Of a stretch of DNA of 5,234 bases, positions 1 through 4,398 are shown one piece after another (position 1 is the first letter of the stretch; every line of letters begins with the position of its first letter). Below the pieces are notes generated by a model that ran no database searches, was not told the origin of the DNA, and saw only the letters and a list, made by a program, of their open reading frames with translations. The DNA comes from Verrucomicrobia bacterium UBA1731. Lineage in GTDB: Bacteria; Verrucomicrobiota; Kiritimatiellia; RFP12; UBA1067. The stretch spans positions 1-5,234 of the forward strand of contig DCIH01000017.1 in NCBI GenBank assembly GCA_002317575.1, in the 5' to 3' direction. A program made the translations under genes and the position numbers.

Positions 1-144
1 CTGATTGGCGAGCGGTGCCGACGCGCGCGGAACGGCAGGATTGGCGTGGGGAAGGACGCCACGCCGACGTTTTACGCAGCGTCCGCAGGCATACCCATAC
101 GGCGGCGGGTAAAAAATGGGTAGACTCCAGCAGCTGTCTTGCAT
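1..144. other. Left-edge region without a defensible gene
   Basis: No gene can be supported here. A + strand frame is open from the window edge to a TAG at 121-123 (40 codons). Its first two dozen codons mostly end in G or C, like the real genes nearby, so it could be the tail of an upstream gene, but the peptide (ending RRRVKNG) is not recognisable. A minus-strand frame beginning with ATG at 144-142 is also open to the edge and is equally unrecognised. A 7-bp hairpin (GGCGTGG at 43-49, CCACGCC at 59-65) is followed by only four T residues (70-73), so it is a weak terminator candidate at best. Confidence 0.4.
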
Positions 145-174
145 TTGACAATCCGTCCTCCCGTTTGATAGAAT
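145..174 (+). promoter_or_regulatory. Sigma70-type promoter of the first oxidoreductase gene
   Basis: A perfect -35 hexamer TTGACA (145-150) is separated by 18 bp from the -10 hexamer TAGAAT (169-174). A TG at 166-167 gives an extended -10 (TGATAGAAT). Transcription would start near 181, leaving a leader of about 20 nt that contains the Shine-Dalgarno sequence. This is the best match to the sigma70 consensus in the window and suggests a strong basal promoter. Confidence 0.8.
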
Positions 175-186
175 GCGAAGGCATTC
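171..186. promoter_or_regulatory. Operator-like dyad over the -10 and start site
   Basis: A perfect 6-bp inverted repeat, GAATGC (171-176) and GCATTC (181-186), is separated by GAAG. The left arm covers most of the -10 hexamer and the right arm begins at the expected transcription start. The left arm would therefore not be transcribed, so a DNA-binding site for a dimeric repressor is more likely than an RNA hairpin. The regulator is unknown and none is encoded in the window. A 6-bp dyad can arise by chance, so this is a candidate only. Confidence 0.4.
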
Positions 187-202
187 GTGACAGGAGGTAT
201 AC

Positions 203-1408
203 ATGGCGGACAAGACGAAAATCGGCATGGTCGGCGGCGGCATGAAGTCGTTCATGGGCTCCGTGCACCGCGCGGCGATCGAAAAGGCGGGGACGTTTCA
301 GATCGCCTGCGGCGTCTTCGGCACCTCCAAGCAGGCGTCCTATGACTTCATCAAGCCCTACGGCCTGCAGCTCGACGACGTCTCCGGTACCTACCGCGAA
401 CTCATCCGCCGCGAGGCGAAGAAGGCGCCGGCCGACCGCGTGAAGTTCCTTTCGGCCGTTCTGCCGAATACGATGCATTATCCCGTGGCGATGCTGGCGA
501 TGGACTGCGGCATTCCCGTGTTGGGCGAAAAGCCGTTCACGATGAACCTCGACGAGGCGACCAATCTCGTGCGCAAGCAGCACGCGAAGAAGGTGCCGTA
601 CCGCATCGCGATGGTGTATCCGGCCTATTCCCAGCTGGTGAAGGCGCGCAAGCACATCCTGCAGGGCGACCTCGGAACGCTCCGCCGGTTCGTGTGCACG
701 TACCAGAGCGGCTGGATGGCGAAGCGCGTCGAGAACAACGGCAACCGGCATGCGCTGTGGCGCACGGACGCGCGCTACAACGGTTTGGGCGGCGTGGTGG
801 ACGACTGCGTCGGCAACTGCCAGTTCGTGCTCGAGTGGCTCACGGGGCTGGAGATCTCGGAGGTGTGCGCGGGCGCGCACGCCTGCGTGCCCGGGCGGTT
901 GATTCCGGACGACGCGACCGTGCTGGTGCGCACCAAGCAGAAGGTCTCCGGCACGTTCCTGCTGTCGCAGGTCGCGACGGGCCGCCGCGAGGGCCTCACG
1001 ATCGAGATCTCGGGCGACAAGGCGACGATGTTCTGGAAACAGAGCGAGCCGTCGAAGATCTGGCTGTATCATGTGGACGGGAAGGAAGAAGTGCTTGAGG
1101 ACAAGAGCGCGTCCGGGTTCGATCCGACGCGTCCCATGGAGGAGCCCTACGGGTGCAATCCCGCGTATGTCGAGGCGCTGTCGCGCGTCTACAAGGATTT
1201 TGCCGACGAAGTTGCGGGAACGCGCAAGAGATCCCGCGCGAAGGACGACCGCATCCTCGGCATGTCCGTGGAGGAGGGGCTGCGCAGCGTGGCCGTCGCG
1301 GCCGCCATCGTCAAGTCGTTCACGCCGGTGCCGCTCGGCGCGCCGCTCGTGCCGAAGTGGGTGCCGGTGGTGATTCCGCCGCTGGAGTTCTCCGCGATGC
1401 GGAAGTGA
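203..1408 (+). CDS. Gfo/Idh/MocA family oxidoreductase, cytoplasmic
   Basis: This is a 401-residue NAD(P)-dependent oxidoreductase of the Gfo/Idh/MocA superfamily, whose members mostly oxidise or reduce sugars, polyols and their derivatives. The substrate is not identifiable. The N-terminal Rossmann fold begins with IGMVGGGM (residues 7-14), followed by GSVHR (19-23), the form seen in the subfamily with a GGG...G.VHR start. The active-site motif GEKP is at 108-111, with Lys110 the expected catalytic lysine. The C-terminal substrate-binding domain contains GGVVDDCVGN (196-205) and NPAYVEALSRVYKDFADEV (319-337). At the usual D-x-x-x-H pair the Asp (201) is kept but His is replaced by Asn205, so activity may be altered. 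There is no signal peptide or membrane segment. The ATG at 203 is chosen because AGGAGG (192-197) lies 5 nt upstream. The gene has its own promoter and is followed by htpG after 52 bp with no terminator. Confidence 0.9.
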   Translation: MADKTKIGMVGGGMKSFMGSVHRAAIEKAGTFQIACGVFGTSKQASYDFIKPYGLQLDDVSGTYRELIRREAKKAPADRVKFLSAVLPNTMHYPVAMLAMDCGIPVLGEKPFTMNLDEATNLVRKQHAKKVPYRIAMVYPAYSQLVKARKHILQGDLGTLRRFVCTYQSGWMAKRVENNGNRHALWRTDARYNGLGGVVDDCVGNCQFVLEWLTGLEISEVCAGAHACVPGRLIPDDATVLVRTKQKVSGTFLLSQVATGRREGLTIEISGDKATMFWKQSEPSKIWLYHVDGKEEVLEDKSASGFDPTRPMEEPYGCNPAYVEALSRVYKDFADEVAGTRKRSRAKDDRILGMSVEEGLRSVAVAAAIVKSFTPVPLGAPLVPKWVPVVIPPLEFSAMRK

Positions 1409-1410
1409 AG

Positions 1411-1445
1411 GTTTGAAGTTTGAAGTTTTGAGTTTGAAAGTTGAA
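1411..1445 (+). repeat. Degenerate heptad repeat (GTTTGAA) between genes
   Basis: Five 7-bp units lie head to tail: GTTTGAA (1411-1417), GTTTGAA (1418-1424), GTTTTGA (1425-1431), GTTTGAA (1432-1438) and AGTTGAA (1439-1445). The tract starts two bases after the stop codon of the oxidoreductase gene and fills most of the gap before htpG. Its AT-rich composition contrasts sharply with both flanking genes. I see no recognisable -35/-10 pair, hairpin or operator in it. It could be a slippage-prone simple repeat, a remnant of a dispersed repeat family, or an unstructured leader. Confidence 0.75.
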
Positions 1446-1460
1446 AGAAGCAAAAGGAAA

Positions 1461-3353
1461 ATGAAGAAGAATCATCTGTTCAAGGCCGAGATCGGCCAGA
1501 TGCTCGATCTCGTGGTCAATTCGCTCTACTCGAAAAAGGAAATCTTCCTGCGCGAGCTCGTGTCCAACGCGTCGGACGCCATCGACCGCGCGAAGTACCT
1601 GGGGTTGATGGACAAGGACCTCCTGTCCGACGCGCCCGCGTTCCGCATCGATCTCGTCGCCGACAAGGACGCGCACACGCTCGCCATTTCGGACAATGGC
1701 TACGGCATGGACGCGGATGACCTCGAGAAGAACCTCGGCACGATCGCGTCCTCCGGCACGAAGGCGTTCACCGAGGCCGTCAAGGCCAAAGGCGAAAGCA
1801 CGATTCCCGAATTGATCGGCAAGTTCGGCGTCGGCTTCTACGCGGCGTTCATGGTGGCGGATAAGGTGACCGTCGTCTCCAAGAAGCGCGGCGAAGAAAA
1901 GGCGTTCTCCTGGACGTCGGACGGGCTCGGTTCGTACGAAGTGGACGACGCGGAGCGCGATGCGTTCGGCACCACGATCACGCTGCACCTGCGCGACGAC
2001 CAGCAGGAATATCTCGACGAGTGGCGCATCCGCGAGCTCGTGAAGAGCTATTCCGACTTCATCGCCTATCCGATCTTCTTCAAGGGCCTTCCCGAAGAGA
2101 AGAAGGACGACAAGAAGGACGAAAAGCCCGAAGAGCCGAAGCCGCTCAACACGATGACGGCGCTGTGGAAGCGCGCGAAGAAGGACGTGAAGCCCGAGGA
2201 GTACACGGAGTTCTACTGTCATCTCGCGCACGACTACGAAGACCCGCTTGAGACGATCCACTTCTCCGGCGAGGGCCAGGTCGAATTCAAGTCGCTTCTG
2301 TTCATCCCGAAACACGCCGGCATGGACATCTACATGCCGAACGCGAAGAAGGGCCTTTCCCTCTATGTCCGCAACGTGTTCATCGGCAACGACTTCGACC
2401 TGCTGTTGCCCGACTATCTGCGCTTTGTGAAGGGCGTCGTCGATTCCGCCGACCTGCCGCTCAACGTCTCGCGCGAAATGCTGCAGGACGAGGCGGTCAT
2501 CAAGAAGATCAAGTCGGCCGTCACGTCGAAGATCCTGTCCGCACTCGAGGATCTCAAGAAGAAGGGCGGCGAGAAGGCCGACGAGGGATACCTCGCGTTT
2601 TGGAACGTCTTCGGGCGCGTGCTCAAGGAAGGCGTCCACACCGACTGGTCCAACGCCGACCGCATCAAGAAGCTGCTCCTGTATCCCACGGCGAAGACGC
2701 CCGCGGGCAAGCTCGTTTCGCTGGACGATTATGTCAAGGCGATGGCGAAGGACCAGAAGGACATCTACTACATCTGCGCGGACAAGCTCGAGGACGCGCG
2801 CCATTCGCCGCAGATCGAGCAGGCGCTCAAGCACGGCTGTGACGTGGTGTTCTTCGCCGATCCCGTGGACGAATGGCTCGTGGACGACTTCCGGGAATAC
2901 GACGGCAAGAAGCTGGTGGATCTCGCCAAGGGCGAGGTTTCGTTCGGCACCGAGGAGGAGCAGAAGGCCGAGAAGGAAACGGCCGAAAAGGCCGCCGGCG
3001 AGTTGAAGGACTTCCTCGGCGCCGTCAAGGAACAGCTCAAGGAGCAGGTCGCCGATGTGCGCGTCTCGACGCGCCTTGCGGAGAGCCCGTGCTGTCTCGT
3101 GGCGGGCGCGAACGCGATGTCCGCGTCGATGGAGCGCATGCTCCGCGCGATGAACCAGGAGGTGCCGCACGAGAAGCGCACGCTTGAGGTGAACGCGCAG
3201 CATCCGCTCATTGCGAAGATGAAGGGTCTCGAGGGCGACGCGCTGAAGGACGCGGTGGAGCTCCTGTACGACCAGGCGCTCATCGCGGAAGGCAGTACGG
3301 TGCCGGACCCCGGCCGCTTCACGAAATTGCTCACCGCGCTCATGATGAAGTGA
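1461..3353 (+). CDS. htpG: Molecular chaperone HtpG (bacterial Hsp90)
   Basis: This is a cytoplasmic ATP-dependent chaperone that works as a homodimer in late folding and remodelling of client proteins. It has 630 residues, against 624 for E. coli HtpG. The N-terminal GHKL ATPase domain shows RELVSNASDA (31-40; Glu32 catalytic, Asn36 binds Mg), DNGYGM (78-83; Asp78 contacts adenine), GTIASSGT (93-100) and the lid motif GKFGVGFYAAF (120-130). The middle domain has LPLNVSREMLQ (332-342), with Arg338 the expected contact to the ATP gamma-phosphate. The C-terminal dimerisation domain ends in ALMMK, with no eukaryotic MEEVD tail. The ATG at 1461 follows an AAAAGGAAA stretch. An in-frame TTG at 1413 would add 16 residues encoded only by the heptad repeat, so it is rejected. 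No CIRCE-type (HrcA) heat-shock operator or clear promoter lies in the gap, so expression may depend on the upstream promoter. Confidence 0.97.
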   Translation: MKKNHLFKAEIGQMLDLVVNSLYSKKEIFLRELVSNASDAIDRAKYLGLMDKDLLSDAPAFRIDLVADKDAHTLAISDNGYGMDADDLEKNLGTIASSGTKAFTEAVKAKGESTIPELIGKFGVGFYAAFMVADKVTVVSKKRGEEKAFSWTSDGLGSYEVDDAERDAFGTTITLHLRDDQQEYLDEWRIRELVKSYSDFIAYPIFFKGLPEEKKDDKKDEKPEEPKPLNTMTALWKRAKKDVKPEEYTEFYCHLAHDYEDPLETIHFSGEGQVEFKSLLFIPKHAGMDIYMPNAKKGLSLYVRNVFIGNDFDLLLPDYLRFVKGVVDSADLPLNVSREMLQDEAVIKKIKSAVTSKILSALEDLKKKGGEKADEGYLAFWNVFGRVLKEGVHTDWSNADRIKKLLLYPTAKTPAGKLVSLDDYVKAMAKDQKDIYYICADKLEDARHSPQIEQALKHGCDVVFFADPVDEWLVDDFREYDGKKLVDLAKGEVSFGTEEEQKAEKETAEKAAGELKDFLGAVKEQLKEQVADVRVSTRLAESPCCLVAGANAMSASMERMLRAMNQEVPHEKRTLEVNAQHPLIAKMKGLEGDALKDAVELLYDQALIAEGSTVPDPGRFTKLLTALMMK

Positions 3354-3358
3354 GTTTG

Positions 3359-3367
3359 TGGTACAAT
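3359..3367 (+). promoter_or_regulatory. Extended -10 promoter upstream of adk
   Basis: TGGTACAAT combines an extended -10 TG (3359-3360) with TACAAT (3362-3367), one mismatch from TATAAT. No convincing -35 hexamer lies 16-18 bp upstream, where the sequence is still the end of htpG. This suggests an extended -10 promoter that does not depend on -35 contacts. Transcription would start near 3374, giving a leader of about 20 nt. It would let adk be transcribed independently of htpG. Confidence 0.55.
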
Positions 3368-3395
3368 ATGCGGACTTTTTCGAAAGGGAAATGAA

Positions 3396-4028
3396 ATGAA
3401 CATTGTGATTCTGTTGGGCGCCCCGGGGTCGGGGAAGGGAACGGTCGCGGGCAAGCTCGCGAGCGACAACGCGAACCTCAAGCATGTGTCGTCGGGTGAT
3501 CTGCTCCGCGGCGCCGTCGCGAAGGGCACGCCGGCCGGGCTTCAGGCGAAGGCGTTCATGGAGGCGGGCAAACTCGTTTCCGACGACCTCATCGCCACGA
3601 TGATCAAGGACGTGGTCGCCGAAACGACGGGCGATGTGACGATGCTGTTGGACGGCTTTCCGCGCAACCTCGCGCAGGCCGAGATTCTCGCGAAAATGGG
3701 TGCGCCCGTGAAGAGCGCGGTCCTCATCGACGTGCCGGACGAAATCATCCAGGACCGCATCGCGGGCCGTCGCACGTGCCCGAAGTGCAAGGCTGGCTAC
3801 CACGTGAAGAACCTGCCGCCGAAGGTGGAAGGCGTCTGCGACATATGCGGCGAGAAGCTCGTGATCCGCAAGGACGACAACCCCGACACGGTCAAGGACC
3901 GTCTTGTGGTGTACCATCAGCAGACCGAGCCGCTGATCGCCTATTACAAGGAAAAGGGCCTGCTGAAGGTCGTCAACGGCCTCACGGGCGTCGACGCCGT
4001 GGCGAAGGAGTTTCTCGCGGTGATGTGA
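3396..4028 (+). CDS. adk: Adenylate kinase, zinc-LID type
   Basis: This cytoplasmic enzyme catalyses ATP + AMP = 2 ADP and balances adenine nucleotides. Its 210 residues match the usual long-form bacterial length. The P-loop is GAPGSGKGT (8-16). SSGDLLR (32-38) belongs to the AMP-binding region, and DGFPR (86-90) is the conserved catalytic-core motif. The LID domain begins after RRT (125-127) and has four cysteines (128, 131, 148, 151) in a CxxC...CxxC arrangement, the structural zinc site found in many bacterial Adks but absent from E. coli Adk. DNPDTVKDRL (161-170) carries the conserved catalytic Arg169. The ATG at 3396 is chosen because AGGGA (3385-3389) lies 6 nt upstream. An ATG at 3391 reads only ATG AAA TGA. 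The gene follows htpG by 42 bp and ends at a strong terminator. Confidence 0.97.
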   Translation: MNIVILLGAPGSGKGTVAGKLASDNANLKHVSSGDLLRGAVAKGTPAGLQAKAFMEAGKLVSDDLIATMIKDVVAETTGDVTMLLDGFPRNLAQAEILAKMGAPVKSAVLIDVPDEIIQDRIAGRRTCPKCKAGYHVKNLPPKVEGVCDICGEKLVIRKDDNPDTVKDRLVVYHQQTEPLIAYYKEKGLLKVVNGLTGVDAVAKEFLAVM

Positions 4029-4031
4029 CGC

Positions 4032-4045
4032 GCGGACGCGTCCGC
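4032..4045. repeat. 14-bp perfect palindrome after adk
   Basis: GCGGACGCGTCCGC reads identically on both strands and lies 3 bp after the adk stop codon, before the terminator hairpin. With no spacer it would make a poor RNA hairpin, so it could be a site for a symmetric DNA-binding protein or simply GC-rich chance. No function is evident. Confidence 0.5.
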
Positions 4046-4053
4046 AAACGGAG

Positions 4054-4084
4054 AACGGCGCCGGCGAAACCGGCGCCGTTTTTT
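4054..4084 (+). terminator. Intrinsic terminator of adk
   Basis: An 11-bp perfect stem, AACGGCGCCGG (4054-4064) with CCGGCGCCGTT (4070-4080), closes a 5-nt CGAAA loop. A run of six T (4079-4084) follows and a further T-rich tract continues to about 4108. It lies 25 bp after the adk stop and is a textbook Rho-independent terminator. Confidence 0.92.
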
Positions 4085-4110
4085 CGTTTTGATTTTTTTG
4101 AAATTTTTGC

Positions 4111-4139
4111 TTGCATCGTCTTTCGGCACGTGGTATCAT
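4111..4139 (+). promoter_or_regulatory. tRNA-Asp promoter with AT-rich upstream tract
   Basis: A weak -35 TTGCAT (4111-4116) is separated by 17 bp from an extended -10, TGG-TATCAT (4131-4139). Upstream, 4079-4108 is strongly T-rich and could act as an UP element for the RNA polymerase alpha subunit. Downstream of the -10 the sequence is GC-rich (ACGCGGCG), the type of discriminator found at stringently controlled stable-RNA promoters. Start near 4146 would leave a leader of about 16 nt before the mature tRNA. Confidence 0.7.
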
Positions 4140-4161
4140 ACGCGGCGTTTTACGAATCCAA

Positions 4162-4236
4162 GGGCTCATCGTTCATCGGTTAGGACCTCGGACTGTCGAT
4201 CCGAAGAGGGGAGTTCGATTCTCCCTGAGCCCGCCA
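4162..4236 (+). tRNA. tRNA-Asp (anticodon GUC)
   Basis: This is a complete 75-nt cloverleaf with encoded CCA. The acceptor stem GGGCTCA (4162-4168) pairs fully with TGAGCCC (4226-4232). The D stem GTTC/GGAC (4171-4174, 4183-4186) contains one T-G wobble. The anticodon stem TCGGA/TCCGA (4188-4192, 4200-4204) is perfect and encloses CTGTCGA, with anticodon GTC at 4195-4197. The T stem GGGAG/CTCCC (4209-4213, 4221-4225) encloses TTCGATT. Discriminator G4233 is followed by CCA (4234-4236). Anticodon and G73 agree with aspartate identity. The short D loop, C at position 9 and 4-nt variable loop look more like bacterial tRNA-Glu bodies. It is a single-gene unit with its own promoter and terminator. 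Confidence 0.95.
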
Positions 4237-4253
4237 CTCATGTGGCAGCGGAA

Positions 4254-4284
4254 GGCCGGCGCGCAAGCGCCGGTTCTTTTTTTT
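4254..4284 (+). terminator. Intrinsic terminator of tRNA-Asp
   Basis: A 7-bp perfect stem, CCGGCGC (4256-4262) with GCGCCGG (4267-4273), encloses a GCAA tetraloop of the stable GNRA class. Two G-T wobbles extend the base. After one C, eight T residues follow (4277-4284). It lies 17 bp after the tRNA CCA end and closes the tRNA transcript. Confidence 0.9.
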
Positions 4285-4310
4285 GTTCGCTTTCCTTCCC
4301 GCGGGCGCGC

Positions 4311-4339
4311 TTGCTTTTTCGCGCGTCAGATGGTATCAT
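4311..4339 (+). promoter_or_regulatory. Promoter of the exported oxidoreductase gene
   Basis: A -35 element TTGCTT (4311-4316) is separated by 17 bp from the extended -10 TGG-TATCAT (4331-4339). The layout copies that of the tRNA promoter. Start near 4346 would leave a leader of about 53 nt before the ATG at 4399. No hairpin or operator is clear in that leader. Confidence 0.65.
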
Positions 4340-4398
4340 CTCCCTCAATACTTTGCAGGCGGGGATTCGATTTCAAACCAACAGGGAGACATGAGGCG

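Noticed and set aside
43..73. Hairpin as terminator of an upstream gene
   Set aside because: A 7-bp stem with a 9-nt loop is followed by only four T after a GACG spacer. This is too weak to call.
15..245. A 76-codon + strand frame over the first promoter
   Set aside because: It runs through the -35/-10 elements and the Shine-Dalgarno sequence of the next gene, has no good ribosome site of its own, and gives no recognisable protein.
1413..1460. TTG start extending HtpG by 16 residues
   Set aside because: The extension is encoded only by the heptad repeat, and HtpG proteins begin near the MKKNHLFKAEIGQ segment. The ATG at 1461 has an adjacent purine-rich ribosome site.
1409..1460. Heat-shock operator (CIRCE) upstream of htpG
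   Set aside because: No TTAGCACTC / GAGTGCTAA inverted repeat is present in the gap.
1320..4169. A 949-codon open frame on the minus strand across htpG and adk
   Set aside because: Its codon register coincides with the codons of both sense genes. Stops there need sense TTA, CTA or TCA codons, which are rare in this GC-rich genome. The product is a low-complexity Arg/Leu/His/Val-rich string with no domain.
4361..4380. tRNA T-arm-like fragment (GGATTCGATTTC followed by ACCA) as a possible integration scar
   Set aside because: The putative stem arms do not pair beyond two bases, similarity to the tRNA-Asp 3' end is limited to the TTCGATT core, and no integrase or element lies between.
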